The notes below the pieces were generated by a model, which was given only the letters and a program-made list of their open reading frames with translations, did no database searches and had not been told where the DNA came from. 64,000 bases of DNA from Leuctra nigra (taxonomy: Eukaryota > Arthropoda > Insecta > Plecoptera > Leuctridae), in NCBI GenBank assembly GCA_934045905.1, contig OW203762.1, forward strand, positions 44,355,411 to 44,419,410, given 5' to 3'. Of this stretch, positions 1-13,489 are shown piece by piece. Both the position numbers and the translations under genes were made by a program. How positions within the stretch are numbered: the stretch's first letter is position 1; every line of letters begins with the position of its first letter.

Positions 1-697
1 ACACTTTATAGTTCATTTCATATAATTAGTCACAGTACTGACACGAGTAGGTACACATGATAAAATAAGCCAAAAAGAAATACGAGACGACATTATTTTA
101 ACGACGCAAAAGCATAATTTATACCATATTTATATACTTGTATATAATTTAACATCGCTTTAACTCTGCGAAATCCTCTCCCGTTCATTATTGTCAACTA
201 TTAATTAGCAAAAATCTTGTAGTGTTGTAAATCTCGTGGCATAGACTCGAAGTGCCGAGACTGCATGGCGCAGTTCTCATCGCTTTGAACTCTCCACCTC
301 CACGACGTCGACCATGTGTTGTCGTTGACGTCCACTACAGAGAGCAAGGTTTATTACGCTTTGACAACATACCGCCCTTTGAACCGATGTGATGAGACCC
401 TCGTCTGGCTTAGATTGTCGTTAAAATTTATCGAGCGGATTTCACAAACCAACATAGAAGTCTATTAAATTATATACTTTTTTATATAGAATGACAATTG
501 CACAGTGAATGATGTAGAGAGATGCGTAGTACATCGTTGCAGCGGCAGCCATATTGCAGTTGTATCCTAGTTTAGATTGTGGCTCATCAATGACATATGA
601 CCAATGTCATTGGGCTTCACAGATTGACTTGATGCAGACGGTTCTTGCAGCCGGTTGTGAGTTATTTTGCGTTATTTATCTTATAATCGATCACTTA
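1..697. other. Intergenic DNA, no gene seen
   Basis: AT-rich sequence without a supportable coding region, RNA gene or clear repeat. It ends at the TTA target duplication of the MITE that begins at 698. Confidence 0.5.
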
Positions 698-853
698 GGC
701 CGGGTAGGACCAAAATTGGATTAAGTTAACTATCGAGAGTTAGTGGAAGTTAGAGAATCCCATTGGCTGTGGAATTCGCGCCAACTGGATTCATTGGTTA
801 ACTGCTCACTAACTATCGATAGTTAGCTAATCCAAAGTTGGTCCTACCCGGCC
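698..853. mobile_element. 156-bp MITE, PIF/Harbinger-like (TTA target duplication)
   Basis: The ends are long terminal inverted repeats starting GGCCGGGTAGGACCAA. The two arms match over roughly 49 bp, including the AACTATCGA-type palindromic core. The element is flanked on both sides by TTA (695-697 and 854-856). A 3-bp TWA-type duplication is typical of PIF/Harbinger elements, so the superfamily is inferred from the duplication only. It has no coding capacity. Confidence 0.8.
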
Positions 854-1678
854 TTAGGTACGTCAGAAACCGCGGACTTGATAAGGTAACAGACGAAAAT
901 CTCATTACATAAAACAAAAAGATTCCAAGGTGAAGAGTCTTCATCATAGATACTTTAGGTCTTTATATTATTTACAATCCTTATGAAAATTAACTGTCGT
1001 ACAGGAGAAATCACACTTAATTCAGCAATTACATAAATGCTTGATTATATAATACATATATTATATTATTCTTTTGAAAATAATTCATTCCATTAGCAGC
1101 ACTGTTAGACCTGCATCTGGCATGTGCCACCATCACGATTCCAGTGTTCTTTGCGATTGAGAAATTCAACAGTGGGATGAATAAATCATGCATCGCTTCG
1201 CTAAAACTGTCAATTGAATTTCCCTAATGCAACTTTAGACAAACATTAAGATGAATGCCACGACAGCAATTGAGTAAATTTACACGGCAGAAAGAATGAT
1301 TTCAATCTACCGCATTAATTAATTGTTGGTTTCTCTGGGAAGCATCGTTAGAAACACGTCATTAAAATTCATTCAAGAAACTTCTCAATCAGTTAAGAAG
1401 TGTTGTTTGGCTTGAGTTTATCAGATTCGTTTAACCCGGTTTAACCTGCCTTGGCTTTCTGTCTGTGATTCCAACAAATTCATTCTATTTCCAAAGTGTT
1501 CTTTGATTCATTGGTCGAGCGTCGCGACGCCAACAAATACAACACAGATCCATCCTTGAGGAGATAACATCGCATGAAGCAACGGTCCTGGAAGAGACGA
1601 CAGAGGCCAACATGTCGGTCTTCCAACTTTATAGGTATGATGTGAAAATAATGAATATTCATTTCATCACTGTAAACC
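854..1678. other. Intergenic DNA, no gene seen
   Basis: AT-rich stretch between two TTA-flanked MITEs. No convincing ORF, RNA gene or repeat was identified. Confidence 0.45.
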
Positions 1679-1681
1679 TTA

Positions 1682-1931
1682 GGTCCGGTAATACCATTAG
1701 TTTAATCTTCAGTTTAGTAAAGCTCCACTTGAGAAATGTGGTGTTATTACCCTTATATACTGCAATTTAATTCCGGAGCTTATTTCCTCAGCATAAATTA
1801 ACCTCATGCTATACATTGGCTAGATACATTGCATTGTTTTTTACAGCTATGCCGCAGTATAAAGTAATACACCACATTTCCCAAGTGGAGTTTTACTAAA
1901 CTGAAGATTAAACTAATGGTAATATGGCCTC
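1682..1931. mobile_element. 250-bp MITE, PIF/Harbinger-like
   Basis: Terminal inverted repeats of about 68 bp. The left arm (starting GGTCCGGTAATACC) and the reverse complement of the right arm share a long block including AGTTTAATCTTCAGTTTAG. The flanks are TTA at 1679-1681 and TTA at 1932-1934. The small ORF that overlaps it is a by-product of the arms. No transposase is present. Confidence 0.8.
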
Positions 1932-1934
1932 TTA

Positions 1935-4744
1935 AGCTACCGTATGACACGTATAAGTGGACTAGTGTCGCAATATAAGTGCCGATGGTAAATTCACACG
2001 AATTAGGATTAATATTTTCTTCCATGTAATCTGAAGCTTTACCTCCGTTGTACCTATCTATTTTTTTTGTAAAGAAGCTAAACTTTTTTTCATAATTGAA
2101 ATTTGAAGTAATACTCCTAGTGATGTTATTTTCTACAACTACGATGATGTTTGACTCACAGTCACAACGACGTCTGTGCTGCTGCTCTAATGGCAGGTGC
2201 CAGCCATATTATCTCGTTGTCTCCCCGAAAACTCATCTCAACGCTCGACTTCATCCATTCTAGAGACATCTGATAGTTTTCTTCGTGAAGATGCGATCTC
2301 ATTCCTCTACGTCAACAAGTAACAAGCATCTCAGTCGATAACACAAGACCTTCATTATGTGTTAGCTAAGAGGTACAGATAAAACAGTCAAATTTCAGGA
2401 TAATATTATGCCATTCAACCCCGTTTAAAGGTTATTCTGGGATTTAATAGATGTTTTTCAACTCCGCTTCCTCCATTTAATTATAGTCAAAAAAATAGTA
2501 CGTATTTTCACTCTGGCTCGTTATTTTTTTGGCTGCCGTGGTTAGTCGTCGTATCTTGTCACGAGGTTCCAACTTCCGTTGGTGACGTGAAATATGAATG
2601 AAGCTACCTCCACAGCGATATGCTGGATTAATGGAACGTCCATTCCACTTTACGATGTTATTTTGTGAACCACGGTCGTATATACTTTCCCGCTCGCCTG
2701 CCAAAAAATATGAATTGTATGCCTTTTACTATAATATTTAAAGATCATAACATATCTGAGTAAATAGTATGTAATTAATCGATGAAGAAATAGCGAACAC
2801 ATGTCCAAGATTTGTTAAAAATCCAAATGACAAATTTCCTTTTACCAATTATATTAAGAATATGCATTCCCGTTTATAGGTTTTGCTGTAATTTGTTTAA
2901 ATTACAAATTCATGTACACACCAACGAATACATATTAGCATTAGCATCTAAGTATATTATAATTTTGTGTATACTTTCATTATTTCAGAGTAAGAAAGAG
3001 TACGTAAATGCAAGACAGGGACCGGCAACATGACGTATGACGACTGCACAAATCGATGTGTCCTATTCATGCCATTTAGTGCTAATATTCCAGGTAAGAT
3101 GCATTCCCATTTCTCTCTTGCATTTTAAATGGGACTTCAAATGTAAACACCCTGAATATCTTGGAACCAGTTTCTGGTAATTTGACTAATTGGGCTGGTT
3201 TTTCAATGCTCTATTAAGACCAGAGCTTTAAGTTTAAGCGCTCATTCAAGGGATGTCGTTGGTTGTTTTGAGTGTTTGAGTATTATATAGTACAATACAA
3301 TACAATACATACATCATACAATATATAATACAATACAATGAACATACAATGAATATATACAATATTCAAAGGTATAATATACCTTTAAAATTTGTACAAA
3401 TATGGGCGTAAATGGTAGGTATACTCTTAATTATATTAGTACCTAATATAAATACTGTTTATCGTTGACCATTGAATTAAATTTTTTAAATTGTTCGTGT
3501 ACTATTTTTGAAATGATATAATATGTTAAAAAATACAGGATGTAGTAAAAAATTGGGTCAATTGATGAATATTTTAATTTTGACTCTTAACGTATTTCAT
3601 TGGCAGGGGCCACCGTACGATTAAATTCATTCACAGATTCGTGTTCGGGGGCGTCTCCAGAGGTTTCCGAAGATTTCAAGAATTATAGACTTTTTCTTTA
3701 CTTCCTCCTCGGATGTTGAGAAATTTATTAAAAATTGAGATATCTTTAAACAGGTGAAAGGAAGCAGCCAAGATATGCTATGAGAGTTTTTTCATCATAA
3801 CGGAGGTGGCGATAAAGTGGTACTACATTTTAGAGTGATTTAGAAGAGAGTTGGCTCAGGGTAGCTTACATGGCGGTCGAACACGCTCTGTTAGATCATA
3901 GAATAAACTACAAAATTGCTCGACCGAAAACTTGGCCAATCTCATGGAATAAATGGTGTGGGGTCTCTATAACACTTTATAAAATGTTAAAGAGAGCTTT
4001 AAAGATTTGTTACTGGGATAAATAATTGTTCAACAGCGAACTGAAGACGATCCCAAACAGTGAAGTTGAATTGACTTGATAATTACTTACAGAATCAAGT
4101 GTTTTTCAGTTTCAGTTTTTCAGTATATTTTTCCAATATATACAAGTTATAATCATTGTAAAAATACCCTAGGATCAGGGTTTTTGGAACACGTAAAATA
4201 CGTATATTAAAAAAGATTTACACATACCTAAAGCCTATAAAGCTGTGTCACGTATTCAAATCATTGAAGGGTAATTTTTATAAACTCATCGAGGTGTTAA
4301 CAAACTAGCCATTTTAGTGTACACATAACTTTTTGATTTTAATTGTTTTACTTTTTTTTAACTTCTTGACACTCAGATTATTTTCGTAAAGTTTGAACAT
4401 TAATTGTCTATCATTTCCATTCTTGAAAAAGTGTTGAATTTGAATAAAGAAGACAAGTGATGCGACTTGAACCTCCAACGCCAACAAACCTCGATCATTC
4501 TGTCTTCAAGAATGCTTAGAGCGTCGTTTTCAGAGAAAACGAAACATTTGTCGTCATTCCAAGGGGTGAATTCAGAGGGTTGGAAGTGAAGACTATGTAT
4601 TCACAATTTGTCTTTCAGACCATTTCAATTCCTTACTGAAACATTGAGACAATACATTTGTTGTTGTCGTCTGTAAGATTAACTGACGAAGAAAATAAAC
4701 GCTTCTTGATGATTTCAATGCTTCGCTTATTCTGTGATTTTCTT
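1935..4744. other. Intergenic DNA
   Basis: AT-rich, with only short ORFs that show no recognisable protein features. Around 3292-3375 there is a degenerate ATACA-type simple repeat. No RNA gene or intact transposon was found. Confidence 0.45.
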
Positions 4745-4745
4745 T

Positions 4746-5478
4746 GGTGTAGCCTTCGAAAATTAACGTTGCAAAATTAACGTAATTCCACTTTCGTTCA
4801 CAACCACTTCGGAAAAATAACACACACGTAAAACAAGATGGCGCCGGCCAGCGCGAACAGCTGTGAGTAAGATGTGAGAGAAGTGTCCGTGCGCATGCGC
4901 CACTTAACGCACTTAACGTTCGACTTGAAAGTAGAGCCGCGTTTACAACAAAATTAACGTTCGAAAATTAAGAAAATTAACGCAATTTCAATTTTCAAGC
5001 CCATGTAAACTTATGGATTCGTTCACAACGAAATTTTGTAAATTAACGTACGCCAATTTCACCTCAAAGTTGACCAACTTCCTACTTTCAAGTCGAACGT
5101 TAAGTGCGTTAAGTGGCGCATGCGCACGGACACTTCTCTCACATCTTACTCACAGCTGTTCGCGCTGGCTGGCGCCATCTTGTTTTACGTGTGTGTTATT
5201 TTTCCGAAGTGGTTGTGAACGAAAGTGGAATTACCTTAATTTTGCAACGTTAATTTTCGAACGTTAAGTTGTTGTAAACGCGGCTTAGGAAGTTGGTCAA
5301 CTTTGAGGTGAAATTGGCGTACGTTAATTTACCAAATTTCGTTGTGAACGAATCCATAAGTTTACATGGGCTTGAAAATTGAAATTGCGTTAATTTTCTT
5401 AATTTTCGAACGTTAATTTTGTTGTAAACGCGGCTTTAGAGCGTAATTTGTAGCCTAATTCCTCTAAGGTGTAGCCTT
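4746..5478. repeat. Interleaved inverted-repeat block (A-B-A'-B'), foldback/MITE complex
   Basis: Segment A (about 4757-4937) is the near-perfect reverse complement of A' (about 5083-5285). Segment B (4938-5082) is the near-perfect reverse complement of B' (5286-5434). B starts GCCGCGTTTACAAC and B' ends with its complement, and A' ends with the same complement. The whole block lies between two copies of the 11-mer GGTGTAGCCTT (4746-4756 and 5468-5478), which may be a target duplication or a chance tandem. The GC-rich core contains ATGGCGCC/GGCGCCAT. No transposase is present. Either one MITE inserted into a relative or a terminal rearrangement could explain the order. Confidence 0.75.
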
Positions 5479-6114
5479 GTCTGTGGTGTGCGCTATCTTA
5501 TAGATTGTATAGCGCCAGAGTCAATGGTGTAGGTAATCTTGCTGTATGTGGGCCGACAATACCAGAGAGATGGAGGTGCTAGATTCTTTGCTGGGATATT
5601 CTCTATTAGAGATGGAGGTGCCATGTTCTTGGTTCTGTTCTCCCTCGTGGATATCGCTGTTGGTGGAGGTGCCAGTACTCAGCTCATCTTTACGATATTG
5701 CGTAATACCAGGAGCGGTGATCCAAACCCACTTCAAAGAAAGAACCTGATTCAAATTAATCAAAAGCAGCAACTCTGTGTGGTATCTGTGCGAATTTTCC
5801 GCTAGTTTTAGCGCGTGCTTGTCGTTGAGGTAATTCCAGTGCATGGAACTGGTTGTGCCATCGAGAAGGCAGTGGATTACACCCTCTGTCGAGCATGTTA
5901 ATGCGCGGCGGACGCCATTGACGCAATTATCCTCAACCTCGACTCCCAATTAGAGAATTCTCTGTGAAAACAGACTTCTGTTCACATAGCTCGCTCCTGA
6001 TGAACAAAAACAGCAATGACAGTTGTTAGTCGAGTTAAATTGACTGAAAAGAACCCTGCAATGTAAATTCATGATGTACCTTCGCTGTCAACATTTCCAT
6101 TCTCTCAAACGTAA

Positions 6115-6168
6115 TTGAGCGAGCGTAGCGAGCGTCACCACGGTACTCTTATGGCACTTTCTCTGTGT

Positions 6169-6211
<43 letters not shown>

Positions 6212-7141
6212 TGGTCACAGCCCAGGTCAAACCGCTCAAGCAATTGATCTGAAATTTTGTACACATACTAACGTACTCTATGCGGTCCCTGGGATCGTTT
6301 TTGAATGGGCTCCCGTGATTGGTTCAAATTTAAAAAAAATTATCTTTCGATTGGTTGCTTTGATCAATTTGAAATTTAGCAAAAACATTGCAACCAACAT
6401 TGTACCCAATCATAAAAAGTTTCAGCCAAATCCTCCTATTGGTTCAAATTTAAAACCATTTTTCATGTGATTTTTGACATTTAAACTAGAACAGATTGAC
6501 CGATCAACTTAAAACTTCGCGTGGTCATTGGTACCAACATTTTAGGTATATTTGCCAATTTTCAGTCTAATCTGTCGTTATTTTCAAAAGTTTTGTCAGT
6601 TTAAGGTCATTTTATTCCATAATCTTGAAAAATTTATACTAAATTGTCATCCCTGCCTTCTTTAAGCTTCTGTTCCAAGGCAAGGCTTGTAGAGCAGCCA
6701 AGCTATTCATAATGTACAGTAAAATGAAAGCATTTTTGAGCTAGCGCATAAAATCGGATGCAGTACGAAGGCCAAATCCTCTAATTGGTTTAAGTTTAAA
6801 TAATGTCTTCTGATTGGTCGACAATAAAAATGTTCACATTAAGTTCAAACTTTGCATGGTGATCAAGACCAACTTAATATTAAATTTTACATATTGTAAG
6901 CCCAATCAGTCAAGTATTAATTGTAATTTTACGAGTTTAGTATGGGATGTCACAAGAGATTTCTGGAGAAGGTATGTAGGTAAGACTTCACGACACAATA
7001 AATCTGTTATTCATCCAGAGTATTATGGAGATTGAAAAATTGCAGAGAAAATCGTCTTGTGCCGTGTCGTGCATCGTTACTATGGGGATGTTGCATGTTC
7101 TGTGCTCGCTCATCAACGCGTTACACTGAGCGTTTTCCTAG
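6115..7141 (+). mobile_element. Helitron-like non-autonomous element, copy A (1027 bp)
   Basis: The 5' end is A|TTGAGCGAGCGTAGCGAGCG. The 3' end carries a hairpin (CGCTCA ... TGAGCG around AACGCGTT) about 10 nt before the terminal CTAG, followed by host T. Insertion between A and T without target duplication and a CTRR 3' end preceded by a hairpin are Helitron hallmarks. The first two bases are TT rather than the canonical TC. A poly-T run of about 41 nt lies at 6170-6210. Two further complete copies are at 30318-32410 and 36576-37954. The 101-aa ORF inside is not a recognisable protein. Confidence 0.8.
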
Positions 7142-7249
7142 TGTTAAAATAGTGGTAATACTCATATTTTTAAGTTTTTTAGAATTAATTAATTAGTTCC
7201 TTTCGTGAGTCGTGACTATCAAAATATTGCAAAATCTTCCATGTATGTA

Positions 7250-7416
7250 CAGTCACCTCTATATGTCCTGATAAAACTTACAACCAACTATCGCAACTAC
7301 CAGTCGTTCACAGACGTATACCTATAGTATAAGTTGCCTAAAATATTGATATTTGTATACAGAGGGGGGAGTTGCAAGACACTGGCTTTTATTTTATAAC
7401 AATATAGAGGTGGCTG
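7250..7416. mobile_element. 167-bp Tc1/mariner-like MITE (TA target duplication)
   Basis: The terminal inverted repeats start CAGTCACCTCTATAT on the left and CAGCCACCTCTATAT on the reverse-complemented right. TA dinucleotides flank both sides (7248-7249 and 7417-7418). A TA duplication with a CAGT-type start is typical of Tc1/mariner derivatives. It lies 108 bp downstream of Helitron copy A and has no coding capacity. Confidence 0.75.
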
Positions 7417-7418
7417 TA

Positions 7419-8209
7419 CATACTACTACGTCATGTAATGTGCTAGGTACGAATTCATTTCTATGATATGTACGTGAATAAGTTATAAATCTCTCTTTTT
7501 AGCTTTCATGAGCTTCTTTTTTTGCGAGTTATATTTATATTTGAATACCTCCATGTTCGCCAAAATTTTCGTGCCACCTTTTATTTAAAGGGACACGGAC
7601 AACACAAATTATTGCGAATCGTCCGAATCGTCCTAAAATCTTTGAACAAATGTCTCGTATATGTCTTGTCCGCCTTTCTATACCTTCAAGCTTCAAGAGT
7701 AAACCGTAAAATGTTGTTACTGCGCCCACCCAGAGCAATGAATGACAAGACGAGACATTATCTCTGCCAGGAAAAGAGTCGGTCGATTTCAATTGGAACT
7801 TTTTAAGACACCTCGTGTTGTTTTCAAAAGCAGACCACACTGCGTGTTGGTTTTGGATGAAACGCAGAATACCCGCGCTCAGAGGCGGAATATCTTGAAT
7901 CCGTCAAGAAGTGAATGAAACAGAACAGCGTTGGAAGACATTCAGGGTGATTCAAAAATACTCTCCTAATATAGTGAGATTTTACGTGTATTAGCTAGGA
8001 AAACGGTCTACGTATATGTCGTTGATAAGCGACCCTTCGAATTATTATGCGTGTGCAATCTACTGCTCTACAGAAGGACTTCAAACTCAATGTCGTGATA
8101 AAATATCAGAAAAATATTTGAATAAAGTTGCAACATTTCAAGAAAAGCGTAATGTCAGTAAAATGCAGGCAATAACTCTTGATGTTCTTTACAGACGTGT
8201 ATGATAATT
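7419..8209. other. Intergenic DNA, no gene seen
   Basis: Overlapping short ORFs on both strands around 7520-7840 show no domain, no conserved motif and no exon-like borders. I see nothing supportable here. Confidence 0.35.
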
Positions 8210-8480
8210 GTCAAAGACACCTAAAATGTTGGTCCCGATGACCAATGCAGAGTTTGAAGTTGATCGGTCAAACGGTTGATCCATTTTAGTTTTCAACAAA
8301 TCGCAGGATCCTGTTAAAAACAGTAATACTTACATACACGGCACCGCTCTTATGGCATTCATATGTGCAAAGTTTTAGACCAATCGGTTCAATGGTTTGA
8401 CCTGGGCAGTGCAGGTAAAAACACAAACAGACAAAAAAACACACACACTGAGAAAGAGCCAAGAGAAATTGTTTTGAGCA
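8210..8480 (-). mobile_element. Degenerate Helitron-derived fragment, minus orientation
   Basis: Read on the minus strand, this stretch has the internal phrases of Helitron copy A in the same order: a CCCAGGTCAAACC segment followed by an AAAACTTTGCACATATG-like segment, and later an ATTGGTCATCGGGACCAAC segment. Copy A has counterparts near 6225 and 6520. Neither diagnostic end is present, so this is a decayed internal piece. Confidence 0.5.
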
Positions 8481-8489
8481 GCAAAGCAA

Positions 8490-9897
8490 CTATTGTTTTG
8501 AGTGAATTTAATTTTGTTGGTTGATGGATATGAACACACAGCAATCTCCAATACTGTTTAAGTAGTAGTCGTTTTGTACTGACCTGTGTCGCTGTTAAAA
8601 CTTTTTGAACTCTCGATTGCCATTTTCTTTTCTCCCTGCAGTGGAAATATTTCCAGGATCTTCATCTCCTATATCTCGTTTCTTGATTTGAGAAATGTAA
8701 AAAGAAATCTATCAGCCAGTGACACATTCATTTATTTCTTATTTCAGTCGTGAGTGAGTGGAAATATGAACGATATAAGTATGGTAGTGTTGAGTAATTG
8801 GGCAAGCACGCATGCAGCGGGGTGGAAATGTTCCAGGGTTGTTGAATGAATTAACACTGATTTATGACAACATGTGAAGCATGATTTAGGTCGACTCATG
8901 TTTAGACAGGGTAGAGAACAGTGATGATCAATGCTTCTGTGCACAGATGCACCCGGAAATTAATTAAACCAGACAAAGTGCTCTGATAGTTGATTACGTA
9001 GCAAACAATCAAGAGTCATAAGTAGTGTTTATTTGTCTACGTCAATTTCATCACAGCTTTGGCCTCATTTGATTGATTTTTATAAACTGTTTAGTCTTTT
9101 AATTATCATCTTCGCACTTTGTAAGTGTGGTGAACAATTATTTACATAAGGACTATTTATTTTCGTATCTTCTTCGGTCTCCAAAGTTCATCACTTCAGC
9201 ACACGAATCTTGATTATTTTCATTTGTTCCACTCACAGATGGTCAAGAGTCAAGACATTATTTTCCGACTCCATCTCTTTTAAAACGTCACAAAATGTTA
9301 GTTCTAATTAATCCTGAATTCCGTTTTGAATTATTTTTACTCGTCTACATTATTTCTTTATCTTCAAAATGTAAAGATGCTAATATCATATTTTGTTTTC
9401 CTTATCAAAAGGTATATTGTGAATGGCTGACGAATGCCGGAGTGTGTTCCCAAACGGTGGACTGACTATATCACAGCGTTTTGTTTTCTCAGCGTGGTCT
9501 CGGCGTATAGCGCTGGTCTGTGTTATGTATTTTGTGGTTATTATACACACAATGTTCATTGTATATTTAGTGTGAACACTGCACAGATGTCTGAATAATG
9601 AAGGAGGGTGAGGAGTAAATATAATTTTTTAAATACACGTGCTTGAAACGTTCCTCATTTTAAATTTATTATTTAGGTTCAATACTCGCATTTAAATATT
9701 AACAGGACCCACGTTGAGCATGTATATGCATTAATTTAATACGTCTTAAAATTGGTACAATCCTGCCCAATATTTCAACTAAATGAAATATAGTTAGGTA
9801 GACCTTTTAAAAGTATTCTCATCAGTAAATTCTTGTATTATTTTCTGTGATTTTGTATTTGTGAAGAGTTTTTACCGAATATGGGGTGAAGAAGGCA
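8490..9897. other. Intergenic DNA, no gene seen
   Basis: AT-rich. Short ORFs such as the one at 8744-8944 lack any recognisable protein features. No RNA gene or repeat was identified. Confidence 0.4.
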
Positions 9898-10024
9898 GGG
9901 GCTGGATTCACGTATCTATACTAATACGTATTATCTTTTGATTTAATACCAAGAACACCATGTTAAATGAAATACCAAAGATAGTACGTATTAGGAGATA
10001 ATATTTCTTTGTGAATCCAGCCCC
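9898..10024. mobile_element. 127-bp foldback MITE
   Basis: The perfect 14-bp termini are GGGGCTGGATTCAC and its complement GTGAATCCAGCCCC. The similarity continues imperfectly inwards through ATACGTA-containing segments, so nearly the whole element can fold back. No clear target duplication was identified, so the superfamily is unassigned. Confidence 0.7.
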
Positions 10025-10762
10025 AGGAAGATATAAAACGAGACTTCTTAGAATGTTCGGGTCAACAAAAATCCTCCTCACAGGATGGGTGATTATGCAA
10101 ATACAGCGGTGTAAACTGTCAATGAGCATCTCAATATGCGATCGACACATGCATTTCGTCGTCTTACCTTAACAAAGTTTAATTTATGTTCCCCGGATTG
10201 CATCAAACGATTAGTTCATAAATAATTATGTTAGCGTTAGTTTATTTAACCTGGTAAAGTTAAATAAATTGATTTAGGAAGAAGACATCGGTTAAGTAGA
10301 CTTCTAATTGATCGACTTCATTGGCTGACACTTACAGAAGCTGCCCTTGCCAAGAAAATGTAAAAACCAACAAAATATTGAAGAAACTGAAAAGATCAAT
10401 TAATTTGAATACCAGAGTTCGAAACACCGTCTCACAGCGTCAACTCTGCAGCCGCAATGAGTCTCCTTGTTGATACAATGTCCAGGGGGTCATACGGGCT
10501 CCAGCCGCGAAAACATTCTGCTGACAACTTAATGGACAGCATAATTAATTGTAATCGTGTTTTCTACTGATCTCAACACAATGGTTTGGATGCATAACTT
10601 GTGAAATGTTCCTCGAGTCCCGCAGCGTGAGGTTTGTGTTGTCGAAGCAGTTGGCGCCACGCTCTTGTAAGCCGGACAGCTTGAAACTATACAAGTAAAT
10701 ATTGTATGGAAATATCTTGGCTTGCCTTTGGATAAAAGATCCGTTCATAAACCATATTGACT

Positions 10763-10995
10763 GAGCGAACGAAGCAAGCGACTCTTTGTTTTTGTACTCC
10801 TTGGGCACGGACCTCCGTTTTTTCGTTATTTTTTCACATTGTTGGCAACATAGGTTCATAGATTCAGCATAGGTAGCTGAAATTTTGCATATTATGTAAT
10901 GAGTGTTTGCAGACTGAAAATTGAACAAAATCCTCAGATTGGTTAAATGCCGAAAATTTAAAAAATAAATGCAGTCACTTTTGCAAAATGACAAA
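10763..10995 (+). mobile_element. Helitron-derived 5'-end fragment
   Basis: It begins with a decayed form of the Helitron 5' end (TGAGCGAACGAAGCAAGCG) followed by the GGGCACGGACCTCCGTTTT phrase seen just inside copies B and C. It continues with the CTGAAATTTTGCA segment common to the family. There is no 3' hairpin or CTRR end downstream, so the copy is truncated. Confidence 0.6.
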
Positions 10996-11342
10996 TGTTG
11001 TTTTCATTCCAGAGTGTAAAAATGGCTATTGTTGATTAATGATTAGGGACTTTTTTTAATTCAAAGTCTTGCATGTAACCGGTGAAAGCTCATAGAAAAC
11101 CAAATTCAATATGAATTCTATAAATAATTTATTTGTTTCTTACTTGAGGTTTAAACCTTTTTCTAATGTAATAAACTATATAGGTGACGTAAATTTGCAT
11201 AAAAATTATTATTTATTTATTTCTGTATCAAAGTGCAACTCCGGAAGTTCGTGCAGCACGCATTTCACTCCCTCAGGCCGGAAGTAGCTTCAGTTGGATG
11301 CAGTTCTTCCCTAATTATAGCAGATCTGCCTCAACCCTTGTG

Positions 11343-12616
<1,274 letters not shown>

Positions 12617-13489
12617 CCCAATGCATAGATTTATACAGCGATATAATCACATTTGAAATCAACGGCCTCCATAAAACGTTTACATAAAGTTCGACATTCG
12701 ATTTATCGTCGGGCAATAGCAATCGTCTTTATAGAATACTTGGCACTATCGTGGAGCACACTCTTCACATCCTGCAGCGTTATAGAACGTCGATATGTGA
12801 TTGGCTGTGCAGTGGTGAGCAGTTCCAGCAGTAATGGAGGTAGTTACATATTTCCCCCGATCCAGAAGTAATGTCCCACCATCTCATACACAATGCTACG
12901 AATAACCGTATCATAAGGCGCATAAGTATACCGACAATTGACGTAATGTAAACTTAACGGCGACGTGAGCCGAAGTTTACACAAGTTTAACAGTACATTT
13001 TAGATTAGATTATTATGGTTTAACGGGGTGCGTCAACGACGAGGTTATATTGCGCGCGCATATTCATGTTTACTTTTAACTTTGTTGATCATGAGTGGAG
13101 GACATGGGGAGGGGTCGACCAAATGGGGCCCGTTCCGGAGGAGTCCAGCACTGGTAGGAAGGTCAGATCGGAATGGGGACGGACCGGGGGAGGGAGGTTT
13201 CAGGCCGGTGGGACCCTATTTCAGGGGATCAGCACCTCGAGGGGAGGCCGGCCCGAAGGGCCCGCGAATTTAAGGATGGCGTGGGACTAGGTCGACCCTG
13301 GACTGCACTTAGTTGGAACCAACTCGTAATGTGAGGTGGTCACTTAAGCCCCACCACCACGTCAAGGTAGCAGTCCATCGGTGAGGAAGTTTAACATTCT
13401 TTAGGTCCGTCACCGTTGCGTCAATTGTAGACAAGCGTATTGAACTCTCATATTCAATATTTCCGTTACGTCTCTTACGTATATCGTTA
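12617..13489. other. Intergenic DNA with a G-rich patch
   Basis: No gene could be supported. 13090-13270 is unusually GC-rich and purine-rich on the plus strand (many GGGG and GGACC motifs). Its two overlapping ORFs there are Gly/Arg/Pro-rich and look compositional rather than coding. Confidence 0.35.

Noticed and set aside
5521..5949. 142-aa minus-strand ORF (and 88-aa plus-strand ORF over it)
   Set aside because: No domain or codon pattern I recognise. The opposite strand is also open and contains a repeated GGAGGTGCC phrase that explains the apparent structure. It could be an exon of an unknown gene, but I cannot support it.
7106..7141. Hairpin at the Helitron 3' end considered as a transcription terminator or CRISPR-like repeat
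   Set aside because: It recurs only at Helitron-like 3' ends with CTRR|T, so it is a transposon end. There are no spacers and the genome is eukaryotic.
10545..10994. 149-aa minus-strand ORF
   Set aside because: It overlaps a Helitron 5'-end fragment read backwards and has no recognisable features.
13028..13290. Two overlapping Gly/Arg-rich ORFs in a GC-rich patch
   Set aside because: Both frames are equally open because of base composition; no motif or splice context.
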